From Deltaproteobacteria bacterium (GTDB taxonomy: Bacteria; Desulfobacterota; DSM-4660; Desulfatiglandales; B25-G16): 8,085 bases of DNA. Positions 1 to 5,571 of this stretch are shown here, piece after piece. Position 1 is the first letter of the stretch, and every line of letters begins with the position of its first letter. The notes under the pieces are model-generated. The model worked only from the letters and a program-made list of their open reading frames with translations, was not told where the DNA came from and ran no database searches. Made by a program: the position numbers and the translations under genes. The stretch spans positions 1 to 8,085 of the forward strand of contig QMLW01000068.1 of NCBI GenBank assembly GCA_003646935.1. Reading direction: 5' to 3'.

Positions 1-123
1 GAGCTTCTCGCCCCAGTAGGTGAGGTGAATAAATCGGTCAACCGAGCCGGAGCTTAAAAGGTCGATGATCTTGTTGATGGCATAGTAGGTGCTGCGGTCC
101 TTGAGGCTTTCTAGAGATCCCAT
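1..123 (-). CDS. Unrecognised protein, N-terminal 41 codons only (runs off the left edge)
   Basis: The ATG at 121-123 opens a leftward reading frame that stays open to the window edge. The protein begins MGSLESLKDRSTYYAINKII and continues through a segment ending LTYWGEKL. The start is well supported because AAAGGAGG lies 7 nt upstream (131-138). The visible part is soluble, probably helical, and shows no signal peptide, membrane segment or cysteine motif. I do not recognise the family. The opening 'SLKDR..YYAINKIIDLL' vaguely recalls the helical lead-in of some large radical SAM proteins of anaerobes, but this is only a memory-level resemblance. The 238 bp between this gene and cooC (124-361) hold no convincing promoter or hairpin terminator, so read-through from the upstream operon is possible. 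Confidence 0.75.
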   Translation of the reverse strand, partial: MGSLESLKDRSTYYAINKIIDLLSSGSVDRFIHLTYWGEKL

Positions 124-361
124 TGCTTATCCTCCTTTCGCCATTTATGTATCCGCCATGACACAACCCTTCGATATCCTTTGATACAACTACGCCCCTT
201 AGTTTATATTCATCCATACGTTAGCGCTTTTATTACTCCGCTGAGATGATTTTCCATCTATTTCTAAGAACGATTCATTCCCTTTTCCAGACACATCGTT
301 ACACACCCTTGCATCTTTATCTGTGTACCTGCTTCAGTGGTTTCCTCTAATCAGTGGAGTA

Positions 362-1162
362 CTAATCCAACGCACTATGTGAAATAAGTGAGTCAAACAC
401 ATCTCTTATCTCCTTGCCTGCACTTCCGTTGGCGAGGCTGACGCCTTCTAAACTGGAATGGAAAATCTCGGTATCATAGTGGATGCATCCGATCGTATCT
501 ATACTGCTTTTCACTAATTCGGATTCCAATCTTGAGGCTATCTCATCCGACGGAATCTTGCTGAGTACAGCCCGGATATTCTTGATGCCAATCCCGACAG
601 AGAGATTGTTGACCCTCTCGGCAAGCTGAAGGGACTCAAAAGAGGGCTCAACCACGATGAGCACCCTATCTATACTTGTCTCTACCCCTCTGCCAAAGTG
701 CTCTACGCCCGCCTCCATATCGACAACTACTATCTCGTTTTTTTCTAGGCTTAACTTCTTGAGAAACTCCCTGCTGAGCACGCCCATAGGACATGCACAG
801 CCCTCTAATGATTGGAGAATTTTCCCGATGCACACCAATTGTAGGTTATCCTTAGTCATGATATGCTCGGCAGGGATATCATCAATCTTGATGCTATCTT
901 GCCTCATCACCCTCATTCCTTCCCCTGACTCACCAGAGGAAGATCCACTTTTCAGACTTCTTTGGACCTTCCTCTTGCCGCCCACAAGCTCCATCAGCGG
1001 GATAGGCGGTCGCTCGAAGCCGAGCATCCTGAATAGCCCTGAATTCGACTCGTCCGAGTCCACGACCAGCACCCGGTAGCCCCTGGTTCGAGCTTCATTG
1101 GCCAGCAGGGTAACGATAGTGCTCTTACCGCTCCCCCCTTTACCACACACTGATATCTTCAT
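362..1162 (-). CDS. cooC: CooC-like nickel-insertion ATPase (CODH accessory protein)
   Basis: This 266-residue protein is a deviant-Walker-A ATPase of the MinD/CooC family. CooC is known to help insert nickel into carbon monoxide dehydrogenase in the cytoplasm. The P-loop is CGKGGSGKST at residues 6-15 with the signature lysine K8. A DSDESN segment follows at 35-40. A CxC motif (GCACPMG, C122 and C124) matches the metal-binding cysteine pair of CooC dimers. DMEAGVEHFGRG at 148-159 is the characteristic CooC Walker B/switch segment. A serine/glycine-rich stretch at about 69-82 is probably a loop. The ATG has AGGAGG 5 nt upstream. It is the last gene of a leftward group behind a Fur-family gene, 87 bp away. 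No CODH gene is visible, so the client enzyme is inferred. Length is usual for the family. Confidence 0.85.
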   Translation of the reverse strand: MKISVCGKGGSGKSTIVTLLANEARTRGYRVLVVDSDESNSGLFRMLGFERPPIPLMELVGGKRKVQRSLKSGSSSGESGEGMRVMRQDSIKIDDIPAEHIMTKDNLQLVCIGKILQSLEGCACPMGVLSREFLKKLSLEKNEIVVVDMEAGVEHFGRGVETSIDRVLIVVEPSFESLQLAERVNNLSVGIGIKNIRAVLSKIPSDEIASRLESELVKSSIDTIGCIHYDTEIFHSSLEGVSLANGSAGKEIRDVFDSLISHSALD

Positions 1163-1249
1163 TTACTCCTCCTGTACCCAGTATCTTGTCATGTAGGTTC
1201 CCTGATTATCTCGATATTCGATTGAAGGGCATTAAGGAAACCAGTATAC

Positions 1250-1690
1250 TCACACAATATCGCTCGCGTTTTTAGCACACTCTTTGCAATATCCCTCCAT
1301 ATAGAGCTCGATTTTGGTAAGGTTAAAGCCATGCTCATGCTTGAGCGCTTCTACTAATCTTCTAATAAGAGGGCTCTCAAACTCTATGACCTTACCGCAA
1401 GACCTGCACACCAGATGCTGATGTTCAGCCGATTCTTTCATCTCATAGGTGCAGAATACCTGTCCAAGTCTCCTCTCCTCTACCAGGTCTAACTCCTTGA
1501 ACAATTGCAGGCTACGATATACCGTAGCCAGGCTTATCGACTCATTTCTCCTGCTGGCGCTCCTGTACAGCTCCTTGGCGCTTATATGTCCACCCGATTT
1601 TCTAAGGATGTCTAGCAGTAACTTTCGCTGTGAAGTTACGGCCCTTCCTTTCATCTCATTATTGGTTTTTCGAATGTTCCTTGTAGTCAT
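1250..1690 (-). CDS. Fur-family metal-responsive transcriptional regulator
   Basis: A 146-residue protein with the Fur-family layout: an N-terminal winged helix (TSQRKLLLDILRK, then the recognition region SLATVYRSLQLF at 53-64) and a C-terminal metal-binding dimerisation domain. Visible ligands are H90-x-H92, the CxxC pair C95/C98, the H118/H120 pair, and a second CxxC pair C135/C138 near the end. The two CxxC pairs suggest a structural zinc site. The sequence alone does not separate Fur, Zur, PerR and Nur. I chose the ATG at 1690, which has an AAAGGTGA stretch some 13 nt upstream. A TTG at 1720 would add ten residues and overlap the previous gene by 7 nt, but it has no properly spaced ribosome site. 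The gene lies 23 bp behind the DUF89 gene. It probably controls its own operon through the operator at 3353-3373 (inference). Confidence 0.88.
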   Translation of the reverse strand: MTTRNIRKTNNEMKGRAVTSQRKLLLDILRKSGGHISAKELYRSASRRNESISLATVYRSLQLFKELDLVEERRLGQVFCTYEMKESAEHQHLVCRSCGKVIEFESPLIRRLVEALKHEHGFNLTKIELYMEGYCKECAKNASDIV

Positions 1691-1713
1691 ATATTTGTTA
1701 GAATCACCTTTAA

Positions 1714-2571
1714 CTAACAACCCTTTTTAACAATCGCCATATCCCCTTGCTCACAGCCAATATCCCTTGCGATGACCGGGCATTTTGCCTGTAATAGAAA
1801 AAAGATCTTTTTCTGTTCCTCGCCAAGGGTCTCGTAATTCCCTTGACCTTTGGCTATTACCAGATCAGTATCCATAAAGCTTCTTCTGAAATCATCTGAA
1901 CATTCCTCCAGGATAGTCCCGGGCACATCCGATCCATTGTCAACTACCTCTACCAGGGTATCGAGACCCGCCATCCTGGCATCATCGATCAGGGCATCAT
2001 TGAGTATCGGCGCTCCCCTTACGGCAAAGGTGATGTGGCATCCATCTAGCTCCTCTATGAGCAACCTGTCAAAGACGATTTCACCGGCATTGTCGCCGAG
2101 GTAAAGGATATGGGTGGCCTTTCCGATCTGCTCCCTCAGCTCATTGATTATATCTTTGCTGATCGACTGATCGAGGCTTTGAGAAACCGCGTCTTGTATC
2201 ACTTGTTCACTTATTCTATCTCCCTGCGCTGAATCGATGACATTGCCTGCAATCGCTAATCTCAGCGCTGTTTCGAAGGGATCCGGGGAGCTTCTTATGT
2301 GTGCCTTAAAGGACGGCATCAATCGCATGGCTAATTCATTTGAATCTTTTTTAATCTCAAGGTAAGGGTCTCTCTCACCACTTAAACACCGTACGATCCG
2401 GTGAATGTCTCCCCCAACAGAGGGAGGGGTCTTATCAAACGATTCATTGGCCATCCTGAAAAGGACCTGCTTTACTATCCGCTCCCTGCTTTTTTGATCA
2501 TCGGTAACGAATCGCACGGCCTCATAGGCCTGCCTGACAAAGCAGGGAATGCATTCTAATCCTATCTTCAC
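1714..2571 (-). CDS. DUF89/ARMT1-like metal-dependent phosphatase family protein
   Basis: The GTG start gives 285 residues. The family consists of metal-dependent phosphatases proposed to remove damaged phosphometabolites; the prokaryotic members are poorly characterised. Family motifs visible are LECIPC near the N terminus (CxxC at 7 and 10), AGNVID at 108-113, the metal-binding LGDNAGE at 158-164, DNGSDVPGT at 211-219 and AKGQGNYET at 240-248. Near the C terminus a KCPVIARDIGC segment supplies two further cysteines. The GTG at 2571 is preferred over a TTG at 2598 because AAGGAGGT lies exactly 7 nt before the GTG, while the TTG overlaps the ferredoxin stop. Its position between a ferredoxin and a Fur regulator suggests a role tied to cofactor or metal metabolism. 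The substrate cannot be inferred. Confidence 0.85.
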   Translation of the reverse strand: MKIGLECIPCFVRQAYEAVRFVTDDQKSRERIVKQVLFRMANESFDKTPPSVGGDIHRIVRCLSGERDPYLEIKKDSNELAMRLMPSFKAHIRSSPDPFETALRLAIAGNVIDSAQGDRISEQVIQDAVSQSLDQSISKDIINELREQIGKATHILYLGDNAGEIVFDRLLIEELDGCHITFAVRGAPILNDALIDDARMAGLDTLVEVVDNGSDVPGTILEECSDDFRRSFMDTDLVIAKGQGNYETLGEEQKKIFFLLQAKCPVIARDIGCEQGDMAIVKKGC

Positions 2572-2578
2572 GCCCTCT

Positions 2579-2586
2579 ACCTCCTT
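2579..2586 (-). promoter_or_regulatory. Shine-Dalgarno site fixing the GTG start of the DUF89 gene
   Basis: On the minus strand AAGGAGGT, an almost perfect anti-16S match, lies 7 nt upstream of the GTG at 2571. It sits in the 23-bp gap after the ferredoxin stop codon. A start at the upstream TTG (2598) would place this site inside the coding region, so the GTG is the likely true start. Confidence 0.8.
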
Positions 2587-2594
2587 ACTGCTTG

Positions 2595-2783
2595 TCAATC
2601 CACCTCAGTAACGGTGATGGCATCCTGTTCACAGACCTCGATACAGCTCTCGCACCCTGTGCATTCCTCTGCATTCACAGGGACTGATTTTTCATCCTGC
2701 ATCTCATAGACATCCACTGGACAGACATCCACACATTCACCGCAGCCTATGCATTTTTCTTGATCAACTTCTACCTCGTACAT
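2595..2783 (-). CDS. 2[4Fe-4S] bacterial-type ferredoxin
   Basis: This 62-residue acidic protein is a small electron carrier. The first cluster motif is CIGCGECVDVCP with cysteines 11, 14, 17 and 21. The second is CTGCESCIEVCE with cysteines 41, 44, 47 and 51. The second motif has glutamate where proline usually follows the last cysteine. The linker between the two motifs is about the normal length. The ATG has AGGAG 8 nt upstream. It lies 45 bp downstream of the NifX-like gene and 23 bp upstream of the DUF89 start, so co-transcription is likely. A role as electron donor in cofactor assembly or for a metalloenzyme partner is inferred from context only. Confidence 0.93.
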   Translation of the reverse strand: MYEVEVDQEKCIGCGECVDVCPVDVYEMQDEKSVPVNAEECTGCESCIEVCEQDAITVTEVD

Positions 2784-2828
2784 TTCTCGATCTCCTCTCT
2801 CTTTTAATGCACCAATCTCACATATGAT

Positions 2829-3212
2829 CTAGAAAAAACCTCTAAGGCCTGACAATCCACTCATGAACAAGCCGTCCACACCACAGCTTATGATTACTTG
2901 AGCTCCCAGGGCCTTTATAGAGACTAAAAATGCCTGCAGTACCTCCTCTACCTGTCCCGATATCCATGGAATCAACTCAACCCCGGCGGTTGTGATCATA
3001 GATGCGCCCTGCTCGGATATAGCGCCGCAGATGAGCGTTTCGGCGCCCAGCTCCCTAAGCCTCATTACTTTACTATAAAGAAAAGGCTCACTGATAGCTG
3101 CTTCAAATCTTGAGCACTCTCTGTTCATATCAAGCTCAGCCACCAGGAATCGTGAAGCCGAATCAAATAGAGGCGAAACCCTTCCGTTGTGTGTCGTTAT
3201 GGCAATTCTCAT
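2829..3212 (-). CDS. NifX/NifB-type cofactor-binding protein (dinitrogenase Fe-Mo cofactor domain)
   Basis: A 127-residue single-domain protein of the family that includes NifX, NafY, the NifB C-terminal domain and the Desulfovibrio orange protein. Members bind preformed iron-sulfur or heterometal clusters. The start MRIAITTHNGRVSPLFDSAS is the usual beta-strand and loop that opens the fold. LRELGAETLICGAIS (52-66) and VELIPWISGQVEEVLQAF (78-95) follow the family pattern. Cysteines 33, 62 and 110 and H8 are candidate ligands. The C-terminal tail after residue 110 is glycine-rich and ends in FF. The start follows the family N terminus, although the ribosome site is weak (only AGGG right before the ATG). 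It is the first gene of the Fur-box-controlled leftward operon, with a predicted leader of about 157 nt. No nif structural genes are visible. Confidence 0.82.
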   Translation of the reverse strand: MRIAITTHNGRVSPLFDSASRFLVAELDMNRECSRFEAAISEPFLYSKVMRLRELGAETLICGAISEQGASMITTAGVELIPWISGQVEEVLQAFLVSIKALGAQVIISCGVDGLFMSGLSGLRGFF

Positions 3213-3352
3213 CCCTGATCTATCTCATCTTAACAATGGAGACAACATCCCACTTTCGCATCCGTTATCCTGGCCGGCATCGATTATGCCAACCTTTCAG
3301 TGCTTTTTGCATCTTCACTAAGCCAACCGAGCCTCGTAGGAGTTATATATTT

Positions 3353-3373
3353 TGAGAATGTTTCTCATTCTCA
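3353..3373 (-). promoter_or_regulatory. Fur-type operator (palindromic)
   Basis: The outer arms TGAGAATG and CATTCTCA form a perfect 8-bp inverted repeat around a 5-bp centre. Read on the minus strand, the 19-bp core is GAGAATGAGAAACATTCTC (3354-3372). It follows the classical Fur-box layout of two direct hexamers, one base and one inverted hexamer, and agrees with the E. coli-type consensus GATAATGATAATCATTATC at 15 of 19 positions. Two of the four differences are the same T-to-G change at position 3 of each direct hexamer, mirrored by A-to-C in the inverted one. It covers the predicted transcription start of the leftward promoter, the usual position for metal-dependent repression. The likely ligand is the Fur-family protein encoded three genes downstream in the same operon (inference). 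Confidence 0.75.
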
Positions 3374-3376
3374 TCT

Positions 3377-3406
3377 ATTATTAAAGCCTGTACTTTCCTC
3401 TGTCAA
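3377..3406 (-). promoter_or_regulatory. Sigma-70-like promoter of the NifX-to-CooC operon
   Basis: On the minus strand a perfect TTGACA (3401-3406) is followed after 18 bp by AATAAT (3377-3382, 5 of 6 to TATAAT). Transcription would begin near 3370, inside the Fur-type operator, and give a leader of about 157 nt before the NifX-like ATG at 3212. Confidence 0.7.
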
Positions 3407-3447
3407 CAACTTTCTTCTACTTTTTTATACTTTTTTTTGGATTTCTA

Positions 3448-3476
3448 TAGACAAATTGTGTATCAGGTCCTATGAA
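3448..3476 (+). promoter_or_regulatory. Candidate promoter for the radical SAM gene
   Basis: TAGACA (5 of 6 to TTGACA) is followed after 17 bp by TATGAA (4 of 6 to TATAAT). The start would fall near 3483, about 67 nt before the ATG at 3550. The match is moderate. It lies about 75 bp from the Fur-type operator, so direct joint control is not obvious. Confidence 0.35.
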
Positions 3477-3549
3477 AACAGGTGCTATCGGGAAGGTCAT
3501 CGGTAAGAGGATCCTATGGGAAGAGAGATAAGTCTCGAGGAGCAGGTAT

Positions 3550-4494
3550 ATGAAAGCATTCGGTCCGGTTCCATCACGTCGCCTGGGCCAAAGCCTGGGG
3601 GTCAACAACATTCCACCCAAAGTGTGCACCTACTCCTGCGTATACTGCCAAATCGGTAAGACCGAGGAATTGACTACGAAACGGCGGGCATTTTACCGAC
3701 CCGAGGATTTAGCCGGTGAGGTAAGGGAGAAGGTTGCCGAGGCCAAAAAAAGGCAAACGAGGATAGATTATCTATCCTTTGTCCCCGATGGGGAACCCAC
3801 ACTTGATATCAACCTCGGCAAGAATATCGAGCTCCTCCGGCCTATGGGCATAAAAGTTGCGGTTCTCACCAATGGTTCCCTCATAAACCTCAAGGATGTA
3901 CAAGAAGATCTTGCAAAGGCGGATCTGGTATCGCTGAAAATCGATGCGGCAACGGTGAAAACCTGGCGCAGGATTGACAGGCCGCACAAATCCCTGGATC
4001 TCAAGGCAATCCAGGACGGCATGCAGGAGTTCGCCCGAGGATTTAAGGGTGAGCTTATCACCGAGACCATGCTTCTCAAGGGAATAAATGATGCCGACGA
4101 GGAGATCCAAAAAATCGCCCATTTCTTGGCGCGACTTAAGCCCCTGAGATCATATATCTCCATCCCTACCCGTCCAACAGCGATGAAGGGGGTGCTTCCT
4201 GCCAGCGACGAGGCCCTCACTATCGCCTACCATATCTTCGACAATAACATACCCGTTGTCGAGTATTTGATGGGCTACGAGGGAGATGAGTTCGGTTACA
4301 GCGGCAATCTCGAGGAGGATCTGCTTGGCATTACCTCGGTTCATCCTATGCGGGAGGAATCCGTGAGGGAATACCTGAACAGGGCAGGGGCGGATTGGAA
4401 GGTGATAGCCGATCTCTTGGAACGGGGCTCCCTGAGGAAAGTGGAATACCAGGGTAGAAACTTTTACCTTGGAAAATTCCATAAAAAGAGCTGA
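3550..4494 (+). CDS. Radical SAM protein, COG0731 type
   Basis: This 314-residue enzyme carries the radical SAM cluster motif CTYSCVYC (C26, C30, C33). It is preceded by the family opening FGPVPSRRLGQSLGVN at 4-19, typical of the COG0731 group of Fe-S oxidoreductases related to the wybutosine enzyme TYW1. FVPDGEPTLD at 77-86 contains the GEPT element that helps hold S-adenosylmethionine. LTNGS at 106-110 and the DLVSLKIDA strand at 125-133 continue the TIM-barrel-like fold. The last roughly 55 residues (HPMREESVREYL..WKVIADLLERGSLRKVEYQGRNFYL) look like a winged helix-turn-helix and could recognise nucleic acid or protein. The start is set by GAGGAG 7 nt before the ATG. The reaction is unknown. 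The neighbours suggest a cofactor-related or RNA-modifying role, but this is only inference. Confidence 0.88.
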   Translation: MKAFGPVPSRRLGQSLGVNNIPPKVCTYSCVYCQIGKTEELTTKRRAFYRPEDLAGEVREKVAEAKKRQTRIDYLSFVPDGEPTLDINLGKNIELLRPMGIKVAVLTNGSLINLKDVQEDLAKADLVSLKIDAATVKTWRRIDRPHKSLDLKAIQDGMQEFARGFKGELITETMLLKGINDADEEIQKIAHFLARLKPLRSYISIPTRPTAMKGVLPASDEALTIAYHIFDNNIPVVEYLMGYEGDEFGYSGNLEEDLLGITSVHPMREESVREYLNRAGADWKVIADLLERGSLRKVEYQGRNFYLGKFHKKS

Positions 4495-4505
4495 TCATCC
4501 CTTGC

Positions 4506-5138
4506 TCAAACAACCTTTACCCTCAGATACAATCTCTCCCCTCGATCACGCTCTTCGCTGCCTTCCAGGGAAACGGAAAGCAGGGTATCGTCTTCCACAC
4601 CAGGAGGGATCTCGATTCTAATCCTTTGGGTCTCCCAGCCCCTTTTCACGATGATCTCCTTTTGCGTACCCCACAGGGCCTCGCCGTGGTTCAGGTGGAT
4701 ATCATAGGCAGCACTCTCGTTTCCCATAAAACCATCAGAATGGGACTGAAAGAATCCTCTCCTGAAAGACCTGCCCCTCTTTCGACCGCAGCCCCTCCCT
4801 CGAAATCCACGGAAGAACTGGCGAGAAATCTCATCACCGAACCGGAGTCCCCATTGATTGATAAAGTCATTGAAACTGAAACTATTATATATGTCCTGTG
4901 CGCGAGATCTCCCCCCGAGTTGTTCGGGACCGAACCGGTCATAGGTCCTTCTCTTCTCCGGATCACCTAAAACCGCGTAGGCCTCGCCTATCTCCTTGAA
5001 TATGCTCTCCGCCTCGCTATCATTCGGGTTCCTGTCAGGATGGTATTTAAGCGCGAGCCTGCGAAATGCCTTTTTGATCTCCTCCTGGGTGGCATCCTGA
5101 TTCAATCCCAATGTGCGATAGTAGTTCTTGTTATTCAA
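4506..5138 (-). CDS. Short J-domain protein (DnaJ-like co-chaperone) with a single C-terminal domain
   Basis: This 210-residue protein begins with a complete J domain ([27 protein letters not shown]) with the HPD triad at 33-35 that stimulates DnaK-type ATPases. A glycine/phenylalanine and arginine-rich linker follows at about 70-135 ([20 protein letters not shown]). A single beta-sandwich substrate-binding domain ends the protein (about 144-210, with [10 protein letters not shown]). The cysteine-rich zinc domain of DnaJ and the second C-terminal domain are missing, so it is shorter than DnaJ or CbpA (about 300-380 residues). The start is a TTG at 5138 that overlaps the stop of the IscU-like fragment; AAGG lies 10 nt upstream. 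No other start fits before the J domain. J-proteins such as HscB serve iron-sulfur scaffolds, which makes this neighbourhood suggestive. It converges on the radical SAM gene with 11 bp between their ends. Confidence 0.87.
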   Translation of the reverse strand: MNNKNYYRTLGLNQDATQEEIKKAFRRLALKYHPDRNPNDSEAESIFKEIGEAYAVLGDPEKRRTYDRFGPEQLGGRSRAQDIYNSFSFNDFINQWGLRFGDEISRQFFRGFRGRGCGRKRGRSFRRGFFQSHSDGFMGNESAAYDIHLNHGEALWGTQKEIIVKRGWETQRIRIEIPPGVEDDTLLSVSLEGSEERDRGERLYLRVKVV

Positions 5139-5230
5139 TGTTCGATAACCTTCTCCGAATAGACCTTCCGGGCCTCCTCGATAACGGAAGTCTGTATCTC
5201 TTCCACTACCCTGTCAAAATCGTCTGACAT
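5135..5230 (-). pseudogene. Truncated IscU/NifU-type scaffold, first 31 codons only
   Basis: An ATG at 5230 opens 31 codons starting [13 protein letters not shown] and ending [12 protein letters not shown] before TGA. The ending matches the well-known opening of IscU/NifU scaffolds, where YSEKVIEH is normally followed by a phenylalanine or tryptophan and NPRN. Here it stops, and all three cluster-binding cysteines and the rest of the fold are absent; I find no continuation in another frame. The TGA is embedded in the TTG start of the J-domain gene (TTGA), which would couple their translation. No clear Shine-Dalgarno site precedes the ATG, which lies 17 bp after the FmdB-like stop. The likeliest reading is a remnant left by a deletion or rearrangement. 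A retained small leader peptide is the alternative. Confidence 0.6.
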
Positions 5231-5247
5231 CTTTTAATCGTATTGCT

Positions 5248-5496
5248 CTATTGATCTCTCCTGCAGGTATTCCCGGTTGAGCAGGGAGGTGAATCACACC
5301 GCTCGTCCCTTCCGCAACACGTCTTACCCGGAGTCCGTGTGCTGTCAGTAAAGGTAAATGATGAAACGGATAAGATCTTCTCCAGATCATTGCTTCCGCA
5401 ATGTTTACAGGCGAGGGTCTCGCCCTTTGCATGGAGCCCTACTAATATCTCTGATACCCTCCCGCACTCGGTGCATCGATATTCGTAGATAGGCAT
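5248..5496 (-). CDS. FmdB-family zinc-ribbon protein with cysteine-rich tail
   Basis: An 82-residue protein starting MPIYEYRCTECG, the typical opening of the FmdB/CxxC_CxxC putative regulatory family. Two CxxC knuckles (C8/C11 and C30/C33, the latter in CKHCGS) form the zinc ribbon, followed by LEKILSVSSF. The tail after residue 55 carries five more cysteines (60, 61, 67, 72 and 78), which could bind an additional metal ion or cluster. Such cysteine-rich tails occur in some family members, but their role is unknown. The ATG at 5496 has AAGGAG 8 nt upstream. It lies 75 bp downstream of the second MinD-ferredoxin gene. A regulatory or metal-handling role is assumed from the family name and the neighbours. 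Confidence 0.85.
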   Translation of the reverse strand: MPIYEYRCTECGRVSEILVGLHAKGETLACKHCGSNDLEKILSVSSFTFTDSTRTPGKTCCGRDERCDSPPCSTGNTCRRDQ

Positions 5497-5571
5497 TCTC
5501 TCCGCTCCTTTTTTGAATTCGATAATTTCCTTAACGCCGTAACTATCGAGTTAGTAGGGACATGGATGCCT

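Larger units (their letters stand above)
3213..3549. other. Divergent intergenic region with regulatory signals
   Basis: This 337-bp gap separates the leftward NifX-like operon from the rightward radical SAM gene. It is AT-rich in its right half, with a run of eight T at 3431-3438. It holds a Fur-type operator (3353-3373), a strong leftward promoter (3377-3406) and a weaker rightward promoter candidate (3448-3476). The stretch 3213-3352 would be a long untranslated leader of the leftward operon. It contains only very short open frames, one of them cysteine-bearing (3230-3280). I see no tRNA, known riboswitch fold or rho-independent terminator here. Confidence 0.7.

Noticed and set aside
38..217. 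A 59-codon leftward frame (starting MDEYKLRGVVV) upstream of and overlapping the partial gene at 1-123
   Set aside because: It has no ribosome binding site and overlaps, in another frame, a gene start that has a perfectly spaced AAAGGAGG. The downstream half is just a shifted reading of that gene.
334..357. Direct repeat TCAGTGG, twice, spaced 17 nt, just downstream of cooC
   Set aside because: The unit is only 7 bp, with no further copies and no promoter or gene context to support an operator or attachment site.
657..1079. Plus-strand open frame of 140 codons opposite cooC
   Set aside because: It is antisense to a gene with intact CooC motifs; the translation has no recognisable domain and no ribosome site.
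1163..1249. Possible second promoter or operator between the Fur gene and cooC (TCGA-ATA-TCGA palindrome, a TATACT element)
   Set aside because: TATACT lacks a matching -35 at proper spacing, and the palindrome is short with no similarity to the operator at 3353-3373.
3300..3506. 68-codon rightward frame across the divergent region
   Set aside because: It runs through the operator and the leftward promoter, has low-complexity composition and no ribosome site.
3472..3531. Short rightward frame MKTGAIGKVIGKRILWEER before the radical SAM gene
   Set aside because: It has only a weak CAGG upstream, and its ATG coincides with the predicted -10 element. It is probably chance.
3768..4220. 150-codon leftward frame opposite the radical SAM gene
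   Set aside because: It is a shadow of a well-supported gene, with no domain or start signal of its own.
5506..5571. Small hairpin TAACT-CGAT-AGTTA upstream of the FmdB-like gene as a terminator
   Set aside because: The stem is only 5 bp, AT-rich and not followed by a T run, so it is not a credible terminator.
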